A DNA stretch of 64,000 nucleotides from Trichopria drosophilae (Eukaryota; Arthropoda; Insecta; Hymenoptera; Diapriidae): assembly GCA_030407085.1 (NCBI GenBank), contig CM059582.1, forward strand, positions 203,092,001 through 203,156,000. Reading direction: 5' to 3'. Under the pieces are notes generated by a model. It was not told the DNA's origin. It ran no database searches and was given only the letters and a program-made list of their open reading frames with translations. Both the position numbers and the translations under genes were made by a program. Position 1 is the first letter of the stretch. Each line of letters opens with the position of its first letter. Below are positions 1 through 12,728 of this stretch, piece by piece.

Positions 1-286
1 AATTTTGTCAAGTCTCCAAATGTACAATTGGAGAATTTAAATTTTCTAAAAATACCACGAAAATATCCGACCTTTTGCGAAACGGCGACTAATTTACTTC
101 TTATATGAATATGTTTATTTTGAAAATCATAGAAAACTTAGTACATATATACGAAAGAAGAATTGGGCATTTCAATCACAGCCTCATAATTGAAGAAATT
201 ACCGATTTGAAAAAATAAATAATCGGCTCTAATTTTTAGTATTATTTAGGCTCTAGTTTTTATTAAATGCGTAAATCGAGACTTAC

Positions 287-525
287 CAATTCATTGTAAA
301 AATCAGAATCTTTCCTCAATTTTTCATTAAATTCTGAAAATTCTAAAAATTCTGAAAACGGAAGCTCTAACTCGTACTTTGCTACAAAGCCTTTCGTGTT
401 AGCTCCAATCACTTCCTTAATTACTGGAGACATTTTTAGGCATTCCATAAATTTTTGCTGACCATCAATAAACTTGTCAAGTTTATCGCTTAACTTAGCA
501 ATAGTTTTCAATATCGCAATTGTAT
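287..525 (-). CDS. exon carrying the start of the DUF4806 domain
   Basis: This 239-nt exon is bounded by a TTTGCAG acceptor (526-527 on the plus strand) and a GTAAGT donor (285-286). It encodes a helical stretch beginning DTIAILKTIAKLSDKLDKF and the acidic/aromatic core EFLEFSEFNEKL typical of DUF4806. It is the most diagnostic part of the split gene. The domain is incomplete: the conserved C-terminal helix expected in the next exon is not found between 1 and 284. Confidence 0.75.
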
Positions 526-3500
526 CTGCAAATATATAAATAATTGAAATCAAATTTCCGATATTTTCATTGATATTTTTGTAGAGAGTAAAGTAGTAGA
601 GAAGAATGCTCTAATTATTTTTATTATAAATATCACATGTACATGATATCCGTCATGAGTTTATGAAAAAATTCAAACATACATTTTTTTTCGCACTCAG
701 TGCGGAAATGCGTTTTCGCGCACGAAAACTAATAATCAATTGCATTTCATGCACTCGTTGCGAAAAAATATCGTATATTTGGCACATGTGCGAAATTGTT
801 TTTTATGCGAATGTGATTACGACCCTCGCTTTCGGCTCAGGCCGCAACCCTCACATTCGCAGACAAACCATTCGCGCACTTATATCGAAAAATACTATTT
901 TAGTTTAATTTTTAGAAATTGTTCTTATCTCTATCATTAAAAATGTGTTTCAATTTGCATGTTATTTTTACTGAAACTAAGCATAGCATATATTCCCTTT
1001 TGCATTCAAAAAGAAGAAAAGAAAATGAATATGAAGTTTTGCAATATTATTTTAATAAAATATGAATACCATTTGAATAGCTGGCCTTTTGAAAATTGAT
1101 AAACGCATTAGTTGTAGTTTCATTCACTATTCTTTGCTGTTTGAAAGGACTAGCAGCAGCAGCAGCACCTAAAATTGAAATTGCATAATTATTAACAAAT
1201 AAAGTAAGAATGTATCGTGCAAGTAACCTTCGTTTACTTAATAAATTTATAGAGAAACATACCATAAGAAATATCTTCACACAATGTCACGTCTTTCTCT
1301 TCATAAGATTTATGAATTCCATTTAGAATGTTGTCTATAGTTTCTAGAAATAAATTTTAAAACATTTGCTTATCATAATGTTATTAACATTTAAGATTAT
1401 TTATACAATAACTATCAACTAAACGAATTCTTACGCATAAAGCTAAAAATAATAGTAAAATTCATACATCCTGAATGAATATTATATCACGATACATGTA
1501 TTCAATACATTATAATTTTTAATTTTATGAGTCTAATATATTGCAATATTTGTGAGTGAACTAATGTATTTTGCAGATTTGTATTATAAGCAAACCAATT
1601 CCAATGATAGGTTTTGTTGGCCTATTCATGGCATAAGTCGACTTGATAGTCACTGAGCGTACTCGTCGCGCCATCTCTTCGCCAGCTCTAGTACATGTAG
1701 TACGATTCAAATGCGCTATTACCGACGGTCTTAACTAGGCATTCAAAAAATTGAATTTCGCGGTGTTCTTCCAGGAATTAGTCATCTCTAAGGCCCCCCG
1801 CGGCGTTGCGCTCCTTTTCTGATTTCCTGGAAGAGCCCGAGAAGACTTCCGGAAAAATTAGATAAGAAAAAAACGCCATCACGTGTGCCTCGCGTGCTAT
1901 TTTCCTTTTCGGAAATAATTCGAAAAAATATCAGAATTATTGATTCGCTACAAATTCAAATGAGCCGCTACTCATTCGCCGCGATTCAATTAATGCCAAT
2001 TAATTGAAAATAACGAAACTCCGTATTATAAAATCCATTTTGTAGTTCATCGAACACGTGCGCTATTTACTTTCAACCAAGGTCAATCTGTTTGTGAAAA
2101 CGTGTTGTGAAAGTGAAGTATTTCTAATCTGGAAATACGAAAAATAAAGAAAGTTGAAACCCAGATCTCTGTTCACGCATTCAATTATTTACGAGGGACC
2201 TGGACCCACGCAGCTTGCGTGTAAATATCTGATAGAGTTGAGGATACTGCATCAAGCGCAACATTTGGCGATCCTGCCAGGATTCCTGCGTAAGTAAAAG
2301 TGCAGTGGACAATTTAAAAAAAAGGACAATTTTTCTTAAAATCAATTTTTTAAAAAAGGACAATTCTTTCTGTAAATGGACAATTAAAGAAAGAACAGAC
2401 ATTTATTCACGGACAGAAGTGCATATTCGGGAGTGTCGAATCATACTCATTTGAAAATTCAAACGAGTTCGCGCGCATCTAATTAGCGATCTCATTCGCA
2501 TATAATTATCGGTCTCTCGCGGTTCGGAGAACTTCGGCATTCGTCGGCGGTCTTCCGATCTCCTGTCGGAACCATCGGATGACGTGACGTCACAGGAATC
2601 CGAATCAGAGTTCGGTAATTTTCGGTTTCAATCCGAAGACGACTTAACCGATATTCGTGCCACGAGCACACGCACGCGATCGCTACGTCATCATTCGTGA
2701 CGTCAGCAAGGAGGAGGTCGAACTCCGCGGTTCCCTCTTCACGCGCGTTCGTTGCCCATAGCAACGTTCCCCTTAGGCGCAAGTCTACCCGAGTACGGTG
2801 ACGCCTCTTCTGCGGTCTATTGGACGACGCAGGTCCCTCTCGGTCTCGCGCCCCGCTATCCGCACCACCAAACTTTCAGTCTCGAGGCTCCCCGTGCGAA
2901 GACAGCACCGAGCTCGAGTACTGCATGCTTCGCCGGGAACAATTCGATTAATTTCTGACAACTTTAAATTGCAAATGCTCGCTCGTTTTCAATTGCAATT
3001 TTGAACGGTTTCAATTGCAAATTGTCGCACTTCAACGGCAATTACCGATCAATTTAATTGCATATTTTCCTATCCGTTGCAATTATGCCAAAAACCAGAA
3101 ATCAATCGGGCCCGGTGGACGAGTACCATGATCTGGTCCAAGACGTCCTACTGCAAGAGGACGCGTTCGCCTCTATACAACGCGCAGCGACACTCTTAAC
3201 AAAGCCGGACCTAGGCTTAGAGCAAGCTCGCATGCGGATTCGAATAATCGAATCCAAGTGGCAGCAAATGACAGATAGGCATCAAACTATGCTGCATCTT
3301 AAATCAGTACCGTCCTGTGCCACCCACGAGTACTTTACCTCTGATTTCATGGGGACGGCAGAAGAAATATACGCAGATACGGCTGCTGGGCTTTCAGCGG
3401 TAATCAGCCTCACTACACCTGCTACGTCAACGCCAATCGCAGCTTCTACGCATCCAGCAACGGTCATCTGCGGACAGCCACGAAGGTCGCAAGTACCCGC

Positions 3501-6500
3501 TATACAATTACCGCGATTTTCCGGAAATATTTTAGGATGGACGGAATTTCGAGATCATTTCCAAGCGTTAATCGTAAAGGATCCGACTTTGGATAATTTT
3601 CAGCGACTTTTTTATCTAAAGTCCTGTCTTGACGGCGATGCCGCCGCATTATTAAAAAATATCGCGGTAACTGCGGAAAATTACGATAACGCTTGGAAAA
3701 CAATCTCGGAACGTTATGAAAATAATCGCGCCATACTTTCGTCATTATTGGACAAATTATTTTCGTTGAAGGCCATCTCGCGTGATGGTTCGGCCAGTGA
3801 ATTGCGTCATTTACTCGACTCAACGCAGGAGTCGATTGATGCGCTTTCGAATCTCGGTCGGCCAATAAGTGACGATGTCATTGTACATTTAATTTCGACT
3901 CGGCTTGATCGCGCTACCCGCGAAGCGTGGGAGTTTTCTGTCGAGGGCAACGATTACGCTACTTCTGAGCAGATTCTAAAATTTTTAAAATCAAAGGTGC
4001 GCTCTCTGGAAGCAGCATCGCATATAACAAAAAGAGCTCAATCGTCAGCGTCGTACCCTCGAGGGAAAACAAAGGTCACTTCTAATGTAATTGCTCATCA
4101 TACTATGTCGAAACCTCAAGGTAAGTGCAATTTATGCGACGATGCACATCATATATATAAATGCGCTAAATTTTTGGAGGAAAATGTGTCCCAACGCTGG
4201 GATATCGCTAGAAAGCACTCGCTGTGCTCAAATTGTCTTTCGCCTTATCACAAGGTCGCCGCCTGCAAAAGCGAACGAACATGCTTGCACTGCAAGAAAC
4301 GACATCATTCGCTGTTGCACTCAGCCTCGCGAAAATCAGCCAGTCCCCACGTAGAAGCAAGTTCTCCTAGTACGTCTTCTGCCGAAACGGAAGCGAATTT
4401 AATACAGTCGCACTTGAGTATTTCGCAAGTGCCCGCGAATGTCATACTTGCTACTGCCTGGGTGGTGATTTCCTCTTCGTAGCAACGAACTGTCAAATTA
4501 CGGGCACTACTCGATCCAGGATCGACGCATACGTTTGTGTCACAAACCGCGGCAAACGAACTCCGTACGAAATTATATTCGGTGTCTATGCGCGTAAATG
4601 GGATCGGTCAAGGGGAGTCCGCGATCGTGAATAAGGTCGCTCCAATTACAATTAGCTCAGTAAAAAATAGAGAAGTTGCAGTCTCGACTGAGGCTCTCGT
4701 CCTACCTAAATTAACATCGTACACTCCGAGATTTCAATATCCGATCTCACGATGGCCTCATCTAGAAGGTCTTGATTTGGCGGACGGGCAGCCTACCGAC
4801 GATACTCCAATTCACGCTATAATCGGTGCTGACGTATACGCCTATGTACTACGCGATGGAATTAGGCGCGGTAATCGCGGAGAGCCGGTGGCGATCAACA
4901 CCATCTTCGGGTGGGTTCTTTCAGGAACGAGCAATACCGCGACTAATTCAGATGAGCCCCCCACCATTCAGGTGCATCACATGCACTCAAGCGACAACGA
5001 CCTAGACTCATCACTTACTCGATTCTGGGAAACCGAAGAAGTGAGTACGCCTCGTCACGCATCGAAAGAGGATGCAATCTGTGAAGATCATTTTATTAAA
5101 ACTCACTCACGTACTCGCGACGGTCAGTATGTCGTTAGACTCCCGCTACGCGACGAACCTTCAATCGCCCTTGGCGATACTTACAATCGTGCGACACATT
5201 GCTTGCGGTCAATTGAGAAACGTCTCTCGGCCCGTCCCGAAGAATGTGCTGCATACACAGACTTCATGAACGACTACGAATCGCTCGGACACATGAGGGT
5301 TGCAACGACGCGCCCTACTGACACGGCCGTAGTCTACCTTCCTCACCACCCAGTGGTAAAAACCACCAGCTCGACTACAAAAACGAGGGTAGTGTTTAAC
5401 GCTTCCGCATTATCCTCATCCGGCAAGTCTCTCAACGACCTGCAATATACGGGCCCAAAGTTACAATCCGATCTACATCTTCTCCATCTCCAATGGCGTA
5501 CGTACAGATATGTCTATACGGCCGACATCGAGAAGATGTACCGTCAGATTTTAATGGACTACCGAGACATCGACCTACAGCGCATTCTATGGCGTCGTAA
5601 CGCGTCGGATGTAGTATCCGAATACCAGCTGCTCACCGTTACTTACGGGACAGCTAGCGCTCCCTATTTAGCTCTACGCGTTCTACGGCAGCTCGTCACT
5701 GATGAAGGCGACGCGTTCCCGCTTGGGAGAGAAATCATACTCTCTCATATGTTTGTCGATGACGCATTGTTCGGTGCCGATTCAGTCGAAGCTGCTGTCG
5801 CGATCAGAAATGAAATTACCGCTTTATTAAACAAGGGCCACTTCTCGCTGCGTAAATGGTCCAGCAACGCGATCGAGTTACTCAGCGATATCGATCCGGC
5901 CAATCACGGTCTGTCGTGCGATAAGGTGCTCCAAGACGACGATAGCGTAAAGATTCTTGGCATCGCTTGGCGACCCGCCACCGATTCTTACTGCTTTACG
6001 CTAAATCTATCTCCGCCAGCGCTCGTTACGAAAAGAGCAATCTTATCACAGATCGCCCGGATTTTCGATCCGTTAGGTTGGCTCGCACCGGTGGTAATTG
6101 TAGCCAAACAGCTGATGCAATTACTGTGGGCGTGTAAAACACCGTGGGATTCACCGTTGCCCCCTGACATAAAGTCAGCCTGGGATACGTTCTACCACGC
6201 GTTGCCCTCACTCGCAGATTTGTCAATTCCTCGTTGGCTTAACACATCGCTTTCTAATCGATCGGAACTTCATGGGTTCTGCGACGCCTCCATGAAGGCG
6301 TATGCTGCCGTGATATACGTCCGAACGGAGTCGCCATCTGGTGATGTCGCCGTTCATTTGCTCACCGCGAAAACACGCGTTGCCCCCGTTAAACAACTAA
6401 GCATTCCGCGGCTCGAACTGTGCGGAGCACTATTACTAGCTCGTTTACACAGCCACATTAAATCGCTACCCGTATTCGCCCATTGTCCTATCCATTGTTG

Positions 6501-9500
6501 GACTGACGCGACAATAGTACTCGCTTGGCTTAGAGGTCAGTCCAACGAATGGAAGACCTTCATCGCCAACCGTGTAGCCGAAGTCCATACGCTGATCCCC
6601 GACGTTACATGGCGACACGTACCGGGTGTGGACAATCCAGCTGATCTGGCTTCACGAGGCATATCTGCTGCCGACATAACCTCATCGGATGTATGGTGGC
6701 ACGGGCCAACCTGGCTGTCATCAGACGCATCCCATTGGCCTTCAATAGAGCCTATCTTAGATGAGAATGCGCCCTTAGAACGGAGATCCATCGTTCATCA
6801 CGTGGTTGCTCACGCAGACGACGCTCAGCAACTATTTAAGCGATTCTCCAGTTGGCCGCGAATGTGTCGCGTGTTCGCCCTCTGCTTACGATTCTCAAGA
6901 AATTGGAGTATAGATATAGCAGACCAATCGCGTGTAGTGAAACTCAGTCGTGTCTCTAACCGAATCCATGCCATCACTCAGGCAGCTGCTTTCGCGCCGG
7001 AAATTGAACTTCTCTTAAAGAACCCAAAAATGGAGGACGGGTCTCGACACCTCCAAATCAACCAAACTCTGCCAAAGAGTAGTCCCTTACGCCGGTTGAA
7101 CCCATTTCTAGACGCGAACGGGTTGCTACGAGTAGGCGGACGCCTGTCCTTATTAAACCGACCTTACGATGCAAAATTTCCGGTTATTTTGCCACACGGT
7201 CACATCGCGTTACTATTAGTTAGACAGGCGCATGAAAAATGTTTGCACGGCGGCATAACGTTGACTTTAGGCACTTTGCGATCTCACACTTGGGTGTTAC
7301 AGGCACGTAAGATGGTCAAGTCGCTCATTGCTCACTGTGTGCCTTGTGCTCGACATCTCGCTACAGTCCCTACCCAGAGAATGGGGTTGCTTCCACCGGC
7401 TCGTATAAATCGTCCAATTCGTGCCTTCATGGAGTGTGGCGTCGATTACGCTGGGCCTTATCGGTTGCGCCTTATTAGCGGACGGGGATCGAGATCACAT
7501 CTCGCATACGTCGCGGTATTTATATGTATGGCCTCGCGGGCCGTACATCTGGAGGTAGTCAGCGACTATTCTTCGGACGCCTTTATCGCCGCATTTCAAA
7601 GGTTTTCTTCGCGACGTGGACTCCCTAGCGTCGTACATAGCGACCAAGGCACTACGTTTCAAGGTGCCGACAAGGAACTGCGCATCGCTTACCAAGCCGC
7701 TATTCAGTCGGAGAAACTTCGCGCTCGACTGGCGGACGATGGGGTGGAGTGGAGATTCATCCCGCCTGCCGCTCCTCACTTCGGTGGGCTGTGGGAGGCT
7801 GGGGTGCGCTCCATGAAGCGGCATCTCAAGCGCGTACTTGAGCCTCATACGCCGACGTATGAGGAACTGTCAACTCTACTTTGTCGCGTGGAGGCTTGTA
7901 TGAATTCACGGCCTCTCGCGCCCTTACACGAGGACATTGAGAGCCTCGAAACATTGACCCCTGCGCATTTTCTTGTCGGCGGACCCTTGATTGCAGCGCC
8001 AGCACCGTTAACTGCCGATTTTTCTGCATGTCGCGCGCAGCGATGGAAATTGTACCGGCAGTTGCTCGACCAGTTTTGGACGTGTTGGTCACGTGATTAC
8101 GTAACCTCGTGCCAACACCGATCAAAATGGTTTCACGCGTCAACTCCTGTTACGGTCGGTCAAATAGTGCTCTTGCGAAACGAGAACCTACCTCCCGCGA
8201 AATGGAATCTGGCTCGAATCATCGAGATTTATCCAGGGCCTGATAGCCTAATTCGAGTAGTTAAGGTGCGCACTGCCACCTCGGAGTATACTCGCCCGAT
8301 TTCGAAGTTAGCGTTACTACCGGTTTCCCTCGAAAATGATACGACTCCAGATTCCATTTGATCCGTTATAGGTTAAGTCATTTTATTGTAGGTTAAGTCA
8401 TTTCGTATTGCGTAGGTTAAGTTTATTGCGGTAGGACACCGCAAGGCGGGCGGTATGTTGGCCTATTCATGGCATAAGTCGACTTGATAGTCACTGAGCG
8501 TACTCGTCGCGCCATCTCTTCGCCAGCTCTAGTACATGTAGTACGATTCAAATGCGCTATTACCGACGGTCTTAACTAGGCATTCAAAAAATTGAATTTC
8601 GCGGTGTTCTTCCAGGAATTAGTCATCTCTAAGGCCCCCCGCGGCGTTGCGCTCCTTTTCTGATTTCCTGGAAGAGCCCGAGAAGACTTCCGGAAAAATT
8701 AGATAAGAAAAAACGCCATCACGTGTGCCTCGCGTGCTATTTTCCTTTTCGGAAATAATTCGAAAAAATATCAGAATTATTGATTCGCTACAAATTCAAA
8801 TGAGCCGCTACTCATTCGCCGCGATTCAATTAATGCCAATTAATTGAAAATAACGAAACTCCGTATTATAAAATCCATTTTGTAGTTCATCGAACACGTG
8901 CGCTATTTACTTTCAACCAAGGTCAATCTGTTTGTGAAAACGTGTTGTGAAAGTGAAGTATTTCTAATCTGGAAATACGAAAAATAAAGAAAGTTGAAAC
9001 CCAGATCTCTGTTCACGCATTCAATTATTTACGAGGGACCTGGACCCACGCAGCTTGCGTGTAAATATCTGATAGAGTTGAGGATACTGCATCAAGCGCA
9101 ACAGGTTTAAACTAACCAAATTGTTGGAATTTCGATTTCATTCAAATGTTAAATAACTACTTTTAATTATTCATTTCATGATATATTGATATAAAATTAT
9201 TTCTACGTTTATGTCTGTGGTACATATGTATGATAAAACATGATAAAAATAATACAGTTTTATCTTGTTTTTTCCCATTTTTCTTAGAATTATGGACAAC
9301 ATCAACATGGAAACCCTACTTTCTATCACGTTTTATTTAGAGATATATATGTTCAGTTTTAAAAAAAACAATCAATACTAATAATATTAAATGAGATGCG
9401 TTTGTAATACCTTCTGGTTTGTTCTTCGGATAACTAGTTTCGCTAACAGAATATCCGAATTTTTCGTAAATATTTCCTTCATTCCTTTCCACATTTTGTA

Positions 9501-11145
9501 ATTTTATTGCGACTGCTTGTTTACTGTTCGTTTTACCTCCTTGCCATGAAAAAAATAAATATATTAAATTCTATCCGCATGTAATATGACCTGATTTGGT
9601 TGTGAAAATCTAGTACAATAAAAAATAAACGTACCTATCATTCGAAAGTCATCTGTTTCTGGTGTACCATTCTTTTGGGAAATTTTGGAAGCCTTGCATT
9701 TTGCATTTTTACCTTCTTGAAATAAATAACAAATATAAGCGATGATAAGGTACAAGTAAACAATTCTGGCAGAACACTTGAGGAGCTGCTAAACCTTACA
9801 AAATCTGAATTAAATATGACTGAATCGATTTTTCAAAAATCGGGTTATATTAGGTCAATTTTGACTGCTGTATATGAACTAAAAAAAGTACCAAAGATTT
9901 CTGTCTAGAATTGACTGAGAATTTACAGGAATAGAGGATTTTTCTTTATTCATATAAATTCTCGGTCAAATTTTTGACAAATTTGTTTGATACTTTTTAA
10001 CATTATACATAGTAATTAGAGTTGTCCCAGTATAGTCCGAATTTTGAAAGTTCGATTCAGCCATTTCTGATTTAGATATTTTTACGTGAATTATCGTCTC
10101 TATATTCTAGCTCCTCTCTAAAATTACGACGTATTTTTGTACGATAAAAGTATATTTCATTCTTAAGAGAGCGTGTCAGCAAGCAAATATTTGCAAACTT
10201 AGTAAAGAAAGAAAATATATCAGAACTCGTTTAAAAACGTAAATTTTATATTAGTTTCATACTAACCTTCTCTTAGAGTAGAACTTTTTTTTTCAGAAAC
10301 CCTACGTTTTACTGACTGCTTTTTAGTTTTCTTTTTCACTTTCCCAGTAGAGTTGCTACTTTGAGAGTCAGAGTTTATCAAATGGCTTCCATCATTGCTA
10401 CCTGTAAAAGTTGTACATAAAGATATGTAATCGATAATTAAATATCTAAATATTGATAAAAACAGAATAATTTTAGAACATAATTTTCAGGAATTAATAA
10501 TTTGGGAATAGAATAGAATAGATTGACTTTTGTTTCTCAATTCATTTTTTCTTCAAAGTCTACATTTGATTATTTTGAAATTAATTAATTATATTGTTGA
10601 TTTAATACATACTTACATTCTGAATCATGACTTAAAGCAGGTACTTTCAACAATTCATCAATACTCAATTTTTTATATTTTTCTACGTTTTGTACTGATT
10701 TCTCTTTTCCATTTCCATCTATATCAGTTGTATAGACATATTCTTTACTTTTTAGCTGTTGCACTTTTTCCATTGCTTCTTCGTAAGTTTCTGTTGAAAT
10801 TCAATTACATTGTAATAGTTGATGTAAAATTATATTTTATTTCAATTATGTTATCAATGTTTTATTTATCTTAATAATTTTACCTGCTTTGCCTCTTAGC
10901 TCCACGATATATTCTGGCCAATTCATTATTGGTTCACTTAAATTTTCAACAAGGCTATTAAATAATCGTGTTTTCTTGGCAGTATATGGAGGAGGTGGAA
11001 ATTTGGCTACAACAGCTCCCTTCTCAAGATCATATCGTATCCACGTACATGGTACAAAATCGATATCAAGTAATGACCCGTTGGTATTTTCAGTCTCTTT
11101 AAAGAATGATACCAATTGGTACTGATAACACACTTCAGTTTCCAT
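287..11145 (-). CDS. DUF4806-domain host gene, eight coding exons, 3' end beyond window
   Basis: Exons in coding order: 11151-10884 (ATG at 11145), 10790-10617, 10401-10267, 9715-9635, 9539-9411, 1343-1263, 1168-1070, 525-287. Every junction has GT and AG, and codon phase carries through all seven introns (one base left over each time, last exon phase 0), giving 400 codons without a stop. The N-terminal exon has a proline-rich FPPPPY motif followed by WPEYIVEL, then TYEEAMEKVQQL. The middle exons are Lys/Ser-rich and low complexity. The last exon reads LPFSEFLEFSEFNEKLRKDS, the start of a DUF4806 domain. Family members of this kind are expanded in ants and their biochemical role is unknown; nuclear location is only a guess from the basic linker. 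Exon 1 begins six bases before the ATG at a splice acceptor, so there is an upstream non-coding exon. The terminal exon is not visible. Two retrotransposons sit in its introns. Confidence 0.8.
690..910. repeat. dispersed hairpin repeat, copy 1
   Basis: A repeat with a perfect 11-bp stem, TGCGAATGTGA (806-816) and TCACATTCGCA (851-861), around a 34-nt loop containing GGCCGCAACCC. A diverged copy lies at 42454-42503. Short GCAC/GTGCG self-complementary words precede the hairpin. The frames here open by chance and I see no gene. Confidence 0.6.
1610..1614. other. target site duplication GGTTT, left copy
   Basis: The same five bases recur immediately after the 3' LTR at 9104-9108. Bel-Pao integrases typically give duplications of 4-6 bp. 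Confidence 0.85.
1615..2263 (+). repeat. 5' LTR of Bel-Pao element 1
   Basis: 649 bp, starts TGTTGGCC and ends GCGCAACA. It should contain the element promoter and polyadenylation signal; AATAAA occurs near its 3' part (about 2143-2148). Matched by 8456-9103. Confidence 0.92.
2266..2283 (+). promoter_or_regulatory. primer-binding site of Bel-Pao element 1
   Basis: TGGCGATCCTGCCAGGAT begins two bases after the 5' LTR with the TGG that pairs with a tRNA CCA end. The implied primer tRNA ends in discriminator G plus CCA; I do not assign the amino acid. The second Bel-Pao element has the same 18 bases. Confidence 0.75.
2284..3084 (+). other. untranslated leader of Bel-Pao element 1
   Basis: An 800-nt leader between primer site and gag. 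It holds a cluster of GGACAATT words near 2307-2385 and, just before gag, a run of AATTGCA/TGCAATT words (about 2965-3085). No gene is seen. Confidence 0.6.
3085..8361 (+). pseudogene. gag-pol polyprotein of Bel-Pao element 1, TAG at 4480-4482
   Basis: Start chosen at ATG 3085 because it aligns with the start of the intact copy at 28669; an ATG at 3058 adds nine residues. The Gag part has two Cys/His knuckles (CNLCDDAHHIYKC and CSNCLSPYHKVAAC) near residues 350-400. The frame is stopped by TAG at 4480-4482, then runs open in the same frame to TGA at 8359-8361. After the stop come the aspartic protease (LLDPGSTH, D near residue 477, with P where the sister has Q), reverse transcriptase (MFVDD near residue 892), RNase H, an integrase zinc finger, an integrase core (GVDYAG, HSDQGT, LWEAGVR) and the C-terminal domain ending in TRPISKLALLP. 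At that stop the sister element has Ser, so this is either one nonsense change or a readthrough stop. Everything else looks intact. Confidence 0.9.
8441..8455 (+). promoter_or_regulatory. purine-rich (polypurine) tract before 3' LTR
   Basis: GCAAGGCGGGCGGTA directly abuts the 3' LTR. It is shared with the other Bel-Pao element (23246-23260, opposite strand). The expected role is priming of plus-strand DNA synthesis. Confidence 0.65.
8456..9103 (+). repeat. 3' LTR of Bel-Pao element 1
   Basis: 648 bp, same ends as the 5' LTR and one A shorter in a homopolymer. Followed by the GGTTT duplication. Confidence 0.92.
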
Positions 11146-11278
11146 TGTATGCTGCAAACAATGATCTTATTTTATTATAATTCTATGTACAAGGTCGAAA
11201 ATCATTTGCTAGTTTTCTGTAAACTAAGAGCAAGGTGCTATTCGATCTTAAAAATATGATTTGATTTTAATTCATTAT

Positions 11279-11523
11279 TGTTGGGTTTTTAATAAAAACA
11301 CCTGGATGCTGGTTTTAATAAACAATATATTTTGGATTTGGTTTTCTTCTATTTCACACGCTTCGCGTATCACGCCGAAGATCTGATTGATAATGCTTGC
11401 GCCGGAGAAAATTATAAACTGTTGTTTGTTTACCACGTGACTCTTTGGCGGGAGATTCAAACGTATTCCTTACAGTATGTTTATGTTTATTCTATTGTAC
11501 TTATTATTTTTAATAATCCAACA
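11279..11523 (-). repeat. 3' LTR of Copia element
   Basis: Starts TGTTGGG and ends TCCAACA on the plus strand. The other copy is 15015-15259. Short frames inside it are not genes. Confidence 0.92.
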
Positions 11524-11549
11524 CTCCCTCTTAGAATATACATAAACTT

Positions 11550-12728
11550 TTAAATTAACCTATTTTGGACTCCGATTTTTCTTCGTAATATTTCAAACCT
11601 GTTTTTAGCTAAGGGTTTTGTAAAGATATCCGCCAACTGGTTTTCACTACCTACATGCGATATACAGAACTCTTTGTTTTCAAATTTCTCACGTACAAAG
11701 TGGTATTTTACTTCTATATGTTTCGAACGTTTATGGTATTCCGGATTCTTTATTAACCGAATAGCTGACTGGTTGTCAACGTATAATATCGGGGTATCTA
11801 ACCTATAGCCTACAATCTCGCTGAGCAATCGATTAGCCCATACAATTTCTTCTGTTACTTGACTAGCCGCTATGTATTCAGACTCCGTAGTTGACAGCGC
11901 GGTTACACTTTGTTTGCACGAGCCCCATATAACCGGACTTGAATTTATTTGGATTAAATATCCTGATGTGGATTTTCTTGAGACAGCGTCTCCTGCAAAA
12001 TCCGCATCACTGAATGCTTCGAGCTTGATTTCCTTAACTTTGGCATCGAACACAATTCCATAATTTATTGTGCCTTTTATATATTTCAAAACTCGTTTAA
12101 TAGCTTTCCAATGCATCAGACTGTGTTTCTCTACATACTTACTAAGTATTCCTACACTATACGCTAAGTCAGGCCTAGTTATCGTAGCTAAATACAGCAA
12201 GCTTCCAATTGCTTGTCGGTAGGGTACCGTATCTATGGACTTGACTTCACTTGTTTCGAACATGGATAGTTCTTGGTGATTGTCCATCGGTATAGCCACT
12301 GGATTAGCTTCGCTAACGTTGAACCTGGCTAACAACTTACTTGCGTATTGAGCTTGATTTATAAAAATAGATCTATCCGCGAGAAATCTAAACTGAATCC
12401 CTAAAAATGACTCTAATTCACTTACTTTTATTTCGAATTCCGCGTTTAACGTTTTTATTATGTCATCGATTAACTTAGAGTCTCTAGCAGCAATTAGTCC
12501 ATCATCTACAAATACTGCGATTATCACTCTCTCACTGTTTTTTGTAGACACAAATACACACGGATCAGCTTTCGTTGGTTCGATGTTCATCTTCTTCAAG
12601 GATTTCACTAACCGCTCGTTCCAGCACCTGGGGGACTGTTTAAGTCCATACAAGCTTCGCTGAATTCTGCACACCTTTGCAGTTCCATCTTCAAAGCCCT
12701 CCGGTTGTCTCATAAATATCTCTTCTTC
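11550..12728 (-). pseudogene. Copia reverse transcriptase C-terminal part plus RNase H
   Basis: The minus-strand frame ends at 11550. Recognisable Copia sequence begins at LEEEIFMRQPEGFED, then SLYGLKQSPRCW, the catalytic VFVDDGL, the LLYLATITRPDLAYSV block, and RNase H with DADFAG, TTESEYIA and IRLIKNPEYHKRSKHIEV, ending with ADIFTKPL. The part that should precede it (the region with the first catalytic Asp, QMDVKTAFLNG-type) is absent. The codons for this segment abut the integrase C-terminus at about 12728 in a different frame. The polymerase is therefore defective even if translated. Confidence 0.88.

Larger units (their letters stand above)
1615..9103 (+). mobile_element. Bel-Pao LTR retrotransposon 1, full length, one in-frame stop
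   Basis: A complete element: LTRs 1615-2263 and 8456-9103 (TG...CA ends), a primer-binding site two bases after the 5' LTR, gag-pol, and a purine-rich tract before the 3' LTR. A 5-bp target duplication GGTTT occurs at 1610-1614 and 9104-9108. The two LTRs appear identical except for one A in an A-run (7 versus 6), so insertion was recent. It lies antisense in an intron of the DUF4806 gene. The gag-pol frame is interrupted by one TAG at the gag/protease boundary. Confidence 0.93.

Noticed and set aside
5988..8143. Antisense frames opposite gag-pol (both Bel-Pao elements)
   Set aside because: Shadows of the real sense frame.
11275..11553. Short frames repeated at 14951-15379
   Set aside because: They lie in the Copia LTRs.
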